From assembly GCA_963733915.1 (NCBI GenBank), contig CAVTEP010000001.1:124001-188000 (forward strand): DNA of 64,000 bases, in the 5' to 3' direction. The translations under genes and the position numbers were made by a program. The notes under the pieces are model-generated. The model was given only the letters and a program-made list of their open reading frames with translations, was not told where the DNA came from and did not search any database. Below, one piece after another: positions 24,398 to 32,636 of this stretch (position 1 is the stretch's first letter; every line of letters begins with the position of its first letter). This stretch comes from Sulfomarinibacter sp963733915 (GTDB taxonomy: Bacteria > Acidobacteriota > Thermoanaerobaculia > Thermoanaerobaculales > Sulfomarinibacteraceae).

Positions 24398-25710
24398 TGG
24401 AGTGGATCCTCAGCGTTGCCGCCGCCTCGTGGGCCGTCTTTGCTGCGATGGCGCCGTATCTGCTGCTCGGATTCATGGTTGCCGGGTTGCTGTCGGTGGT
24501 GATCTCGCCGGAGTGGGTCGAGCGCCATCTCGGCGGCAACGGTCTCGGTCAGGTGGTCAAGGCGAGTCTCTTCGGAGTGCCGTTGCCGTTGTGCTCGTGC
24601 GGGGTGATCCCGGTTGCGGCCTCGCTCCGCCGCCACGGGGCAAGTAAAGGCGCGACCACAGCCTTCCTGCTGTCGACGCCGCAGACTGGTGTCGACAGCA
24701 TCGCCGTGACCTACGGTCTCCTCGGTCCGTTCCTGGCCGTCGTGCGGCCGCTGGCCGCGCTCATCACCGGGATCTTCGGCGGTGGTCTCGTACAGGCCTT
24801 CAACGGTCATGTCGTGCCGGTCAACCCGGATATCTCTGCTGGCGAAGAGACGCAGACCTGCTCGTCGGATTGCTGCGATGAAGAGAAGCTGAATAATCGA
24901 CCGAAGATCGTCGAGGGGCTGCATTACGGTCTCGTCATTCTGCCGCGCGACATCGGCAAGGCCCTGATCCTCGGGGTCGTCATCTCTGGATTGATCGCGG
25001 CCTTTGTTGCTCCCCAGGCCCTCGAGTCGTCCCTTGGCGGCGGGCTCTGGCCAATGCTGGCCGCGATGGCGATCGGCATCCCGCTCTACGTCTGCGCCAC
25101 CGCGTCGACGCCGATTGCCCTCGGCCTGATTCACGCAGGACTGTCGCCGGGCGCGGCCCTGGTCTTTCTGATCTCGGGACCGGCCACCAACTCGGCGGCG
25201 CTGACGACACTGTGGAAGGTGCTCGGCCGCCGCACCGCCATCATCTATTTGTTGACGGTGGCCGTAGCCTCGCTGGCAACCGGACTCGCCGTCGACGGTC
25301 TCATCGCTGCCGGCGGGTTGCCCGAATCAGCGCTCGTTCCGGCGGCGACTTCGATCGCCGCTCAGGGCGCTCACGCCCACCATGAGGGTGGGGGGGCGAT
25401 GTCCTGGTTCGAGACCGCGAGCGCAGTTGTTCTTCTGGCGGTGCTGATCAATGCGCTCAGACCAAGGCGCCGGGCGGATGGAGCTGAAACGATGGCAACG
25501 GACGATGAAAAGGTGGTCGAACTCAAAGTCGCTGGCATGCGCTGCAACGGCTGTGTCACAAGCGTTCAGCGTGCCTTGTCGGAAATCACCGGCGTCACCG
25601 GCGCCGAGGTGCGGTTGGACGAGGGCCGAGCATTGATCCGCGGCAGTGACTTCTCGGTCCAGGACCTCATCGAGGCCGTGAATTCGCTCGGTTTCGAAGC
25701 AAGTAGCTGA
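24397..25710 (+). CDS. Metal-efflux permease (SO_0444/ArsP-like) with C-terminal HMA domain
   Basis: An inner-membrane permease (437 aa) of the DUF318/ArsP-like class. About eight helices and the conserved GVPLPLCSCGVIPVAASLRR, then KGATTAFLLSTPQTGVDSIA, define the family; a second VCATASTPIALGLI segment lies near 225-240. A cytoplasmic heavy-metal-associated domain is fused at the C-terminus (about 367-437) with the metal site GMRCNGC. A middle loop contains CSSDCCDEEK, a possible extra metal site. The operon with CsoR and its operator points to export of Cu, Zn or a similar soft metal. Arsenic is less likely because no ArsR is present. The start overlaps the csoR stop (TAATG). Confidence 0.85.
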   Translation: MEWILSVAAASWAVFAAMAPYLLLGFMVAGLLSVVISPEWVERHLGGNGLGQVVKASLFGVPLPLCSCGVIPVAASLRRHGASKGATTAFLLSTPQTGVDSIAVTYGLLGPFLAVVRPLAALITGIFGGGLVQAFNGHVVPVNPDISAGEETQTCSSDCCDEEKLNNRPKIVEGLHYGLVILPRDIGKALILGVVISGLIAAFVAPQALESSLGGGLWPMLAAMAIGIPLYVCATASTPIALGLIHAGLSPGAALVFLISGPATNSAALTTLWKVLGRRTAIIYLLTVAVASLATGLAVDGLIAAGGLPESALVPAATSIAAQGAHAHHEGGGAMSWFETASAVVLLAVLINALRPRRRADGAETMATDDEKVVELKVAGMRCNGCVTSVQRALSEITGVTGAEVRLDEGRALIRGSDFSVQDLIEAVNSLGFEASS

Positions 25711-25741
25711 GATGAAACAGATCCAGAATCCAGCATCGAGC

Positions 25742-25924
25742 CTAGCCCGCACTATTCATGAGGTCTCTACTGCGGACGGCGATGCACCGCGCCCAGCGTC
25801 GCTTTCTCGCCTCGGGGTGCTCGACGTACTGTCAAGTACAAGCCGCGCCCCTCGGGTCGAAAACGCCACTGTGAACGGCGCCTCGTCGCCCTCGCGACGA
25901 AACCTCATGAATAATGCGGGCTAG
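25742..25924. repeat. 183-bp palindromic element, copy A
   Basis: The ends form a terminal inverted repeat: CTAGCCCGCACTATTCATG at the left and its complement at the right, 23 bp with one mismatch. Inside are a hairpin GTACT-gtca-AGTAC, a surrounding GGGGTGC/GCGCCCC stem and a TCGTCGC-cctc-GCGACGA hairpin. Copy B is at 61403-61586. It lies between the permease stop and the receiver-protein promoter and contains no ORF. Confidence 0.85.
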
Positions 25925-25944
25925 TGAATTCTGCAAAACGGGAG

Positions 25945-25950
25945 TAGGCT
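25945..25950 (+). promoter_or_regulatory. Possible -10 box of a leaderless gene (receiver protein)
   Basis: TAGGCT is separated by exactly 7 nt from the ATG at 25958, and no Shine-Dalgarno sequence lies between them. The same spacing is seen before lnt, the sensor kinase and mazG. Confidence 0.4.
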
Positions 25951-25957
25951 TCTCTCG

Positions 25958-26347
25958 ATGTCCACGGCTGCAACGCGTCGTGTGATGGTGGTCGACGACT
26001 CCAGATTGCAGTGCGCCGTATGGCGCAAGCTGTTGGAGGAGCGCTACGGCGACCGGGTCGCGGTCGAGACCTACACCGATCCGTCAGAAGCAGTCCCGGG
26101 AATGGCCCCGGATATCCACCTCCTTTTGCTCGATTGGGAGATGCCGGAGATGGACGGCAAGGAGGTCCTCGAGGCGGCCAAGGAGACGGGCGTCAATCTC
26201 AAGCGGGTGATCATCACCTCGGGGCATACCGCCGACCGGCTGCACGAGGAGTTCGACGACTCGGGTTGTCTGGCGGTGATCGAAAAGGCCGAGCCCGAGC
26301 AGCAGGCGGCCTTCCTGATGATCCTCGATTCCATAATGCGCAGGTAA
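25958..26347 (+). CDS. Single-domain response regulator (CheY-like receiver)
   Basis: This is a stand-alone receiver domain (129 aa). Conserved positions are visible: acidic pair in VMVVDDSRLQ (residues ~11-14), phosphoacceptor aspartate in LLLLDWEMPEMDG (about 57), the switch serine in VIITSGHTAD, and the lysine in AVIEKAEPEQ. There is no output domain, so it acts by protein contact, as CheY or Spo0F do. No kinase gene is adjacent. It seems to be transcribed from its own promoter without a leader, and its stop codon lies in a perfect hairpin. Confidence 0.88.
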   Translation: MSTAATRRVMVVDDSRLQCAVWRKLLEERYGDRVAVETYTDPSEAVPGMAPDIHLLLLDWEMPEMDGKEVLEAAKETGVNLKRVIITSGHTADRLHEEFDDSGCLAVIEKAEPEQQAAFLMILDSIMRR

Positions 26348-26390
26348 TTCGAGTCTGCAATTCACCGGGCGAATCGCAGACTCGAATTAC
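26344..26390. terminator. 15-bp perfect hairpin at the end of the receiver gene
   Basis: GTAATTCGAGTCTGC (26344-26358) pairs perfectly with GCAGACTCGAATTAC (26376-26390) around a 17-nt loop. The receiver TAA stop (26345-26347) is inside the left arm. There is no T tract, so termination is only one possibility. Confidence 0.55.
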
Positions 26391-26445
26391 TGGATAGGAA
26401 CTTTTCTCCTTCGACCTGCGTACTCTTGATCAGGAGGATCGGACA

Positions 26446-26796
26446 ATGCTCGAGGTGCTCGGCATTTTCACACTGCTGTTCGTTGGGGTCGTCGTCATTG
26501 GCGTCATTGCCCTGCTGGCGGGGATCCTGAAGGTCGTCTTCAAGCTCGCCCTGCTGCCGCTGGTGCTCGGCCTCAAGGCCTTGGTCTTCATTATCGGCTT
26601 CATGATCGCACTGGTGGTGGTCGGACCGGTTGTTCTCGCGCTCGGTCTCGTACTTCTGATCCCGCTGTTGATTCTGGGCGGCATCGTCTGGGCCGGCGTC
26701 GCGATCGTCACCTACGGTTACGAATCAGTTGCAGTTTTGAATTCTCGAGTTCCCACCCGACCCCCGGGAAATGATCGAGGGGAGGGTGGAAATTGA
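26446..26796 (+). CDS. Small hydrophobic membrane protein
   Basis: An unrecognised inner-membrane protein (116 aa). About 95 residues are almost entirely hydrophobic, with three or four helices rich in Val, Leu, Ile and Gly (from MLEVLGIFTLLFVGVVVIGV to LLILGGIVWAGVAIVTYGYE). AGGAGGA precedes the ATG by 8 nt, so translation is well supported. The last ~22 residues (SVAVLNSRVPTRPPGNDRGE and following) are encoded by an intergenic composite palindrome and are polar and proline rich, unlike the rest. An ancestral stop was probably lost when that element arrived. Confidence 0.7.
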   Translation: MLEVLGIFTLLFVGVVVIGVIALLAGILKVVFKLALLPLVLGLKALVFIIGFMIALVVVGPVVLALGLVLLIPLLILGGIVWAGVAIVTYGYESVAVLNSRVPTRPPGNDRGEGGN

Positions 26797-26824
26797 AAAT
26801 TCAAAATTCAGAATTCAAAACTCT
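26731..26824. repeat. Composite palindrome, AATTCAAAA/TTTTGAATT arms, CCCACCC collar
   Basis: GTTTTGAATTCTCGAG then CCCACCCGACCCCC, a short centre, GGGGAGGGTGG and the right arm (AAATTGAAAATTCAAAATTC). The left half is inside the reading frame of the small membrane protein. Confidence 0.7.
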
Positions 26825-26841
26825 GATCGGCCGCAGGTCGA

Positions 26842-28932
26842 TCAGCGCAGCTTCATCCACAGGTAGGCATACTCGAGAGCGTCCGTGTAGGCGCGCTGGT
26901 TGAGGTTGGCGCCCGAGGCGTGACCGCCCTCGGTGTTTTCGTAGTAGTAGACCCTGTGATCCATTTCATCCATCCGGGCCACCATCTTGCGGGCGTGCGC
27001 GGGGTGGACCCGGTCGTCGCGGGTGTTGGTCCAGAAGAAGACCTCTGGATAGTCCGCCTTCGGGTCGAGGTTCTGGTACGGCGACCAGAGCTTCATGTAT
27101 TCCCAGTCGTCGGTGTCGGGGTTGCCGTACTCCGACATCCAGGCCGCGCCGATCAGCAGCTTGTTGTATCGCTTCATGTCCGAAAGCGGCACCGCACTGA
27201 CAACGGCGTTGAAGAGATCGGGTCGCTGCACGAAGCAGCCGCCGACCAGCAGACCCCCCTGCGAGCCGCCGACGATCCCGAGGTGGCCGGGCGAGGTGAT
27301 CCGGCGCTCGATCAAATCTTCGGCAACGGCGATGAAATCGTCAAAGTTGTTCTGGTGCTTCTCCTTGACGGCCGCTTGGTGCCACTTGGGTCCAAACTCC
27401 CCGCCGCCACGAATATTGGCGAGCACGTAGACACCACCCCGCGCTACCCAAGCCGGGCCGTCGGCGCTGGCGTATCGCGGCACTTGCGAGATCTCGAACC
27501 CACCGTAGGCGGTGAGCAGGGTTGGGTTCGTACCGTCGGCATCGAAGTTTTTCGGCATGAAAACGAAGTAAGGAATTTTGGTTCCGTCCTTCGAGGTCGC
27601 TTCGTACTGTTCGACTGTCATCCCGGAGGCGTCGAACCAGACCGGCGAGGACTTGATCTGCCGGGGAATCGCACCCTCATGAACCAGGTAAAGGCTTGAT
27701 GGCGTGACGAAATCGGTGTAGGTGAAGAAGTGGTCATCCGTGGCGTCGGAGAAGAAGCTGCCGTCAGATCCGCGTTGGTTGAGGCGAACGGTACCGATGC
27801 CGGGGAGCTCAACCTCCTCCTTGTTCCAGCCATTCCCCTCGGGCGTGAGCCGGTAGAGACGCGAGTGAACATTGTCGAGCGTCGTATAGACGAGGTGGTT
27901 CCGGGTCGATTGGACCTGATCCAGCGATACTCTTTCCCCGGGTTCGAAGAGGACGTCGAAGTCGCGTTTGCCCTCGAGAAAGTCATCGAGATCGATCGCG
28001 AGAAGGGCGTCCTGCGGGTAGGTGGTGCCGCCGATCTCCCAGTCGGATCGCAAGGAGATGAGCAGCTTGTCCTTGAAGAATCCGCGCATCTGGGCGTCCT
28101 CGGGGATGTCAAGCTTGACGAGTCGTTCACCGAGTAGCAGGTAGGTGGTGCCGCGGAAGAAATCGGGCATCACCGTGACCGTGTCGTAACGGCCTTCCGG
28201 TGATTGGATCGAGGAGGCGATGGTGTAAACGTCTTCCATAGAGCCTTCGAACACCGTCGTTGCCTTCTCGATGGCGGTGCCCCGTTTCCACTCCTTGGCG
28301 AAGCGCGGGAAACTCGACGAGTTGAGTGATCCCTCGCCGAAGTTGGTACCGACCCACAGTGTGTTCTTGTCCTTCCAATCGAGGTTGTGCCTGCCCTCGG
28401 GTAGGGCGAAGCCGTCGTCCACGAATTTCTTGGCGACAGCGTCGAACTCGCGCTCTACGGTGGCGTCCGCGCCGCCCCGCGACAATCCGATCATGCAGTG
28501 ACGAAATTCCGGTTCGAGGCAGTCGGCGTTTTTCCATACCCAGTTCTCGCCCTCGGCCTCGGCCAGGAGGTCGAGGTCGAGCACGGTCTCCCAGGCTGGT
28601 GATTCCTTGAGGTACTCCGACAGAAAGGTGCGGCGCCAGACGCCGCGGACATGCTCGGCATCCTGCCAGAAGTTGTAGATCCAGGAACCGCGGATCCCGG
28701 GGGTCGGAATGCGGTCACGCGAGTTGTAGATCTCGACCAGCGTGGCGTAGATTTCGGCATACTCCGGCACGGCCTCGAGGACGGCGGTGTCTGCGTCCGA
28801 CCGCTCCTTGGCCCACGCGAGGGCCTGCTCGCCCTCCACCTCCTCGAGCCATAGGTAGGGGTCCTCGTCAGCGCCAACGATCCCGGCGGCAAACAAACCG
28901 ATCAAAAACGCAATGAAGACACGGTGACGCAT
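26842..28932 (-). CDS. Secreted prolyl oligopeptidase family serine peptidase (S9A)
   Basis: This exported serine peptidase (696 aa) cuts short proline-containing peptides. A signal peptide (to about residue 21) is followed by the N-terminal DPYLWLEEVEG block, a seven-bladed propeller (about 90-410) and the alpha/beta-hydrolase domain. The nucleophile serine is in GIVGGSQGG (about 549), the aspartate in TRDDRVHPAH and the histidine in TEGGHASG. GGAG is 8 nt before the ATG. It is monocistronic, facing the membrane-protein gene across a repeat element. Specificity within S9 (prolyl oligopeptidase or oligopeptidase B) is inferred from the VRLNQRGSDG-like propeller and the missing acidic pocket; it leans to the former. 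Confidence 0.93.
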   Translation of the reverse strand: MRHRVFIAFLIGLFAAGIVGADEDPYLWLEEVEGEQALAWAKERSDADTAVLEAVPEYAEIYATLVEIYNSRDRIPTPGIRGSWIYNFWQDAEHVRGVWRRTFLSEYLKESPAWETVLDLDLLAEAEGENWVWKNADCLEPEFRHCMIGLSRGGADATVEREFDAVAKKFVDDGFALPEGRHNLDWKDKNTLWVGTNFGEGSLNSSSFPRFAKEWKRGTAIEKATTVFEGSMEDVYTIASSIQSPEGRYDTVTVMPDFFRGTTYLLLGERLVKLDIPEDAQMRGFFKDKLLISLRSDWEIGGTTYPQDALLAIDLDDFLEGKRDFDVLFEPGERVSLDQVQSTRNHLVYTTLDNVHSRLYRLTPEGNGWNKEEVELPGIGTVRLNQRGSDGSFFSDATDDHFFTYTDFVTPSSLYLVHEGAIPRQIKSSPVWFDASGMTVEQYEATSKDGTKIPYFVFMPKNFDADGTNPTLLTAYGGFEISQVPRYASADGPAWVARGGVYVLANIRGGGEFGPKWHQAAVKEKHQNNFDDFIAVAEDLIERRITSPGHLGIVGGSQGGLLVGGCFVQRPDLFNAVVSAVPLSDMKRYNKLLIGAAWMSEYGNPDTDDWEYMKLWSPYQNLDPKADYPEVFFWTNTRDDRVHPAHARKMVARMDEMDHRVYYYENTEGGHASGANLNQRAYTDALEYAYLWMKLR

Positions 28933-28998
28933 CGCAATACTCCTTCAGAGGCATCATACGATTTTGGGCGCCATAAGTTGGCACGGGATAATGGCAAT

Positions 28999-29041
28999 CG
29001 TTGAAACGTTAGAACGTTCAAACGTTCAAACGTTGAAACGT
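28999..29041. repeat. Octamer tandem array CGTTNAAA
   Basis: Five words in a row, CGTTGAAA-CGTTAGAA-CGTTCAAA-CGTTCAAA-CGTTGAAA, followed by GGGGGGCGGG a little further on. It lies in the divergent gap between the S9 peptidase and thiolase genes. Confidence 0.8.
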
Positions 29042-29097
29042 CCTGCGGAGTGGCGGCGGGGGGCGGGTTCTGATATCACCGTGTCGGGAGTTTCTCG

Positions 29098-30405
29098 ATG
29101 GACACATCCTCTGGATCACGCCGGGTGGTCGTTATCGATGGGGCCCGCACGCCCTTCTGTCGCTCGGGGACGGCCTTTACCGACCTTCGCTCCTATGACC
29201 TCGGCCGCATGGCGGTTTCGGGGCTCCTCCACCGGACCCGAATCGATCCGTCGGTCGTCGACCTGTTGGTCATGGGTACGGTGATCGCGGACCCCGCGAC
29301 GTCGAATCTCGGCCGCGAGGTGGTGCTCGGCACCCAGCTCCCGGCCAGCTGTCCCGCCTACACATGTTCGGTGGCCTGTGTGTCCTCGCTGCAATCTTTC
29401 CTCGACTGCGCGCGGGCGATCGCGACCGGCGACGCCGAGGTGGCGATCGCGGCCGGCGCGGAGACCCTATCGGACGCGCCCATCCGATATCGCCGCAGCG
29501 TCCGCAAACGGCTCATTGCCGCCCAGAAGGCGCGAGGTCCCGGAGAATACCTCAAGCTGATCAAGGGTTTGGGACCAAGCGACCTGCTGCCCGAACCGGT
29601 CGCTCTGGCCGAATTCTCGACCGGCGAAATCATGGGCGAGAACTGCGAGCGCCTGGCCAAGCGGCTCGACATCACCCGCGAGGCCCAGGATACCTACGCC
29701 CTGATGTCCAACCACCGGGCGGCGGCGGCGATCGCCGAGGGCCGCCTCAAGCGACAGACCGTGCCCGTCTTTCCGCCGCCGCGCTTCGATGGCGTCAGCA
29801 CCGACAACGGAGTCCGCGGCGACACGACGATGGAGAAGCTCGCCAAGCTGAAACCTGCCTTTGACCGTCGCTTCGGCACCATCACCGCCGGCAATTCTTC
29901 CTATCTCACGGACGGCGGTTCGGCGGTGCTGCTGGCCTCGGAGGAGGCCGCGGATCGGCTCGGTCTCCAGCCGCTCGCGGTGCTCAAGGCTTCGGCGGTG
30001 GCCGCTCTCGACCCCCTCGAGGAGCTGCTCTTGGGGCCGGCGCTGACGGTGCCGATGGCCCTCGAGGCGGCCGGCCTGGAGCTCGCCGGAGTCGAAGTCG
30101 TCGAGCTTCACGAGGCCTTCGCCGCCCAGGTGTTGGCGGTCGTCAAGCTGCTCGATGATGAAGAGTTCTGCCGCGAACGCCTGGGTCGCGAGCGGCCGGT
30201 GGGGCGGATCGATTTCGACCGGCTCAACACCTGGGGTGGCTCGCTGTCGCTCGGGCACCCCTTCGGCGCCACCGGCGCCCGTCTCATCACCAACTGTTGC
30301 CACCGCCTCGAGACCGAAAAAGCGCGTTACGGGTTGGTGGCGGCCTGCGCTGCCGGCGCGATCGGCATCGGGCTCGTTTTCGAGCGGCTTGACGGGAGGG
30401 CTTGA
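29098..30405 (+). CDS. fadI: Acetyl-CoA acyltransferase (thiolase), FadI type
   Basis: It performs the thiolytic step of fatty-acid beta-oxidation (435 aa). The N-terminal RRVVVIDGARTPFCRSGTAF is typical. The nucleophilic cysteine is in CSVACVSSLQS (about residue 98), and the histidine and second cysteine are in GHPFGATGARLI and VAACAAGAIGIGLVFER. The long insertion region and the length match FadI, the anaerobic-type thiolase, rather than FadA. GGGAG precedes the ATG. The next gene, the FadJ-like alpha subunit, begins 4 bp after the stop, so the two form the trifunctional complex. Confidence 0.9.
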   Translation: MDTSSGSRRVVVIDGARTPFCRSGTAFTDLRSYDLGRMAVSGLLHRTRIDPSVVDLLVMGTVIADPATSNLGREVVLGTQLPASCPAYTCSVACVSSLQSFLDCARAIATGDAEVAIAAGAETLSDAPIRYRRSVRKRLIAAQKARGPGEYLKLIKGLGPSDLLPEPVALAEFSTGEIMGENCERLAKRLDITREAQDTYALMSNHRAAAAIAEGRLKRQTVPVFPPPRFDGVSTDNGVRGDTTMEKLAKLKPAFDRRFGTITAGNSSYLTDGGSAVLLASEEAADRLGLQPLAVLKASAVAALDPLEELLLGPALTVPMALEAAGLELAGVEVVELHEAFAAQVLAVVKLLDDEEFCRERLGRERPVGRIDFDRLNTWGGSLSLGHPFGATGARLITNCCHRLETEKARYGLVAACAAGAIGIGLVFERLDGRA

Positions 30406-30409
30406 AACC

Positions 30410-32515
30410 ATGGGCATGATCCACGTCGAACGACGATCCGACGGCGTTGCCATGGTCACGCTCGACCATCCGACAAAGCCGGTCAACACCCTGTCACCCG
30501 CGGTCGTCGAGGAGTTCAACCAGAAGGTCGCACCGCTCCTCGACGAGGACGATGTCCGCGCGATGGTCGTGGTGTCGGCCAAGCCGGACACCTTTATCGC
30601 CGGCGCCGATCTCGAGCTGATCGAGGGCCTCGGCGAAGCCGAGATCAGCGCCATGTCGCGCGACGGCAACGCGCTTCTCGAGCGCATCGCGACCTCGAAG
30701 AAACCGGTGGTGGCTGCGGTCCACGGCGCCGCCCTCGGCGGCGGGCTCGAGGTGGCCCTGGCCTGCCACTACATCCTCGCCTCCGACGATCCGAAGACGG
30801 TACTCGCGCAGTCCGAGGTGATGCTCGGTCTGCTGCCCGCGGGCGGCGGCTCGCAACGGCTCGTGGAACGGGTGGGTCTGGTTGCAGCCTTGCCGATGCT
30901 GCTCACGGGCAAGCGGGTGCGGGCGCGACGGGCAAAGAAGATGGGTCTCGTCGACGCCGTCACCACTCCAGGCGGCATCGCCGAAACCGGGGCGCGGGCC
31001 GCGCTGGCGCTTGCTGAAGGATCGCTGAGACGCGTGCCGAGAAAACGGAGCTTGCTCGACCGTCTGGTTTCGACCGCACCCGGACGCGCCCTGGTGCTGC
31101 GAAAGGCGCGACAGCAAGTCGTCCGGCAGACGCGGGGGAACTACCCGGCGCCGCCGGCGATCCTCGATTGCGTGGAGACCGGGCTGAAAAAGGGCCGCCT
31201 CGCGGGGCTCGCGCGCGAGAGCGACTACTTCGGCAAGCTCGCGGTGACGCCCGCGAGCCGCAACCTGGTGCGTCTCTTCCACGCCATGAACGAGGCCAAG
31301 AAGGACGCCGGCCGGGGGGAGGCCGGGGAGGTGCGGCGGCTGGCCGTGCTCGGTGGCGGCTTTATGGGTGCGGGCGTGGCGTCAGTCTCGCTCGGATTGT
31401 GCCCGGTAGTCGTGCGCGACCTCTCGGACAAGGTTCTGGGCACGGCGGCGAGGACGGTGGACGGCGGTCTCAAAAGCCAGATCCGTTCGGGCGCCATTTC
31501 GCGCGTCGAGGCCGACCGGCGTCGGTCGCGTCTGCTGCTCACAACCGCGCTTGCGGACCTCGGTGGAACCGATCTGGTGATCGAGGCGGTGTTCGAGGAC
31601 CTCGAGCTCAAGCGGCGGGTCCTGGCCGAGGTCGAGGAGCTCATACCCGACGGCGCCGTCTTCGCCTCCAATACCTCCGCGCTGCCGATTGCCGAGATCG
31701 CCGCCGGCGCGCGCCGACCCGAGCGGGTGCTGGGTATGCACTACTTCTCACCGGTGCCCAAGATGCCGCTGCTCGAAATCGTGGTCGCCGAAAGGACCTC
31801 GGCCTCGGCGACGGCCGTCGCCCGTTCCTTTGGCACCGCTCAGGGCAAGACCTGCATCGTGGTCAAGGACGGACCGGGTTTCTACACCACCCGCATCCTC
31901 GCCCCCTATCTCAACGAGGCGGTGTTGCTCGTCGAAGAGGGCGTCCGCATCGAGGACATAGACCGGGCGATGAAGGACTTCGGTTACCCGGTGGGTCCGC
32001 TGGCCCTGATCGACGAGGTCGGCATCGACGTCGGCGCACACGTCGCGCGGGACCTCGGTCGCGCCTTCGCCGATCGCGGACTCGAAGGCTCGGGCGCGAT
32101 GCCGCGTCTTTTTGAGGCGGGTCTCCATGGACGAAAAAACGGGCGTGGCTTCTACCGGTACCCGGCGGGGCAGAAGAAGGCGCGCAAGACGGTCAACCCG
32201 GAAATCTACGGTCTGCTCGGCGGCGAAGTGCGGCGAGGGATCGCGGCCTCCGAGATCCAGGACCGGCTGGCGCTGTTGATGGTGAACGAGGCGGTCCACT
32301 GTCTGCAGGAAGGGGTGATCTCGTCGCCCCGGGACGGCGATCTCGGCGCCATTCTCGGGCTCGGCTTCCCGCCCTTCCGCGGCGGGCCGTTCCGATACGT
32401 CGACAGCATCGGACGAGAGACCCTCATTGCAAGGCTGCGGAAGCTCGCCGAGAAACACGGGCAACGCTTCGAACCGGCAAGACTGCTCGAAGAACAAGGG
32501 AAGTTCTACCCATGA
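30410..32515 (+). CDS. fadJ: Fatty-acid oxidation complex alpha subunit (enoyl-CoA hydratase/3-hydroxyacyl-CoA dehydrogenase)
   Basis: This is a bifunctional beta-oxidation enzyme (701 aa). The hydratase/isomerase domain (about 1-190) has the oxyanion-hole motifs FIAGADLELI and AAVHGAALGGGLEVALACHY, with the glutamates in the helix LAQSEVMLGLLPAGGGSQR. The NAD-binding domain starts at LAVLGGGFMGAGVASVSLGL (about 308) and shows the SNTSALPIAEIA and GMHYFSPVPKMPLLEIV blocks. The C-terminal domain carries GPGFYTTRILAPYLNEA. The start was set at the ATG 4 bp after the thiolase stop, preceded by GGGAGGG. Its stop lies 3 bp before a large composite palindrome. Confidence 0.92.
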   Translation: MGMIHVERRSDGVAMVTLDHPTKPVNTLSPAVVEEFNQKVAPLLDEDDVRAMVVVSAKPDTFIAGADLELIEGLGEAEISAMSRDGNALLERIATSKKPVVAAVHGAALGGGLEVALACHYILASDDPKTVLAQSEVMLGLLPAGGGSQRLVERVGLVAALPMLLTGKRVRARRAKKMGLVDAVTTPGGIAETGARAALALAEGSLRRVPRKRSLLDRLVSTAPGRALVLRKARQQVVRQTRGNYPAPPAILDCVETGLKKGRLAGLARESDYFGKLAVTPASRNLVRLFHAMNEAKKDAGRGEAGEVRRLAVLGGGFMGAGVASVSLGLCPVVVRDLSDKVLGTAARTVDGGLKSQIRSGAISRVEADRRRSRLLLTTALADLGGTDLVIEAVFEDLELKRRVLAEVEELIPDGAVFASNTSALPIAEIAAGARRPERVLGMHYFSPVPKMPLLEIVVAERTSASATAVARSFGTAQGKTCIVVKDGPGFYTTRILAPYLNEAVLLVEEGVRIEDIDRAMKDFGYPVGPLALIDEVGIDVGAHVARDLGRAFADRGLEGSGAMPRLFEAGLHGRKNGRGFYRYPAGQKKARKTVNPEIYGLLGGEVRRGIAASEIQDRLALLMVNEAVHCLQEGVISSPRDGDLGAILGLGFPPFRGGPFRYVDSIGRETLIARLRKLAEKHGQRFEPARLLEEQGKFYP

Positions 32516-32517
32516 TC

Positions 32518-32621
32518 AGTTTTGAGTTTTCAGTTTTGAGTTTTGAGTTTTCCCACTCCCGACCCGTATCACGAGGGGAGGGTGGTTGGGAACTCAAAAC
32601 TCAAAACTCACAACTCAAACC
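32518..32621. repeat. Composite palindrome, the clearest example (AACTCAAA arms)
   Basis: The left arm (32518-32551) is four GTTTTGAG-type words and the right arm (32591-32620) is the complementary CTCAAAAC words. The collar is TCCCACTCCCGACCC ... GGGGAGGGTGGTTGG. The two arms could pair over about 30 bp, forming a large hairpin between fadJ and the CoA-transferase gene. Confidence 0.85.
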
Positions 32622-32636
32622 TAACGGGGACGATTC

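Noticed and set aside
25742..25924. Integron attC site suspected from the long imperfect palindrome
   Set aside because: It lacks the RYYYAAC/GTTRRRY core sites, is longer than most attC sites, and no gene cassettes or integrase are adjacent.
28976..28995. Sigma-54 promoter (TTGGCACGGGATAATGGCA)
   Set aside because: The -24 GG part fits but the -12 GC element (TTGCA) is missing.
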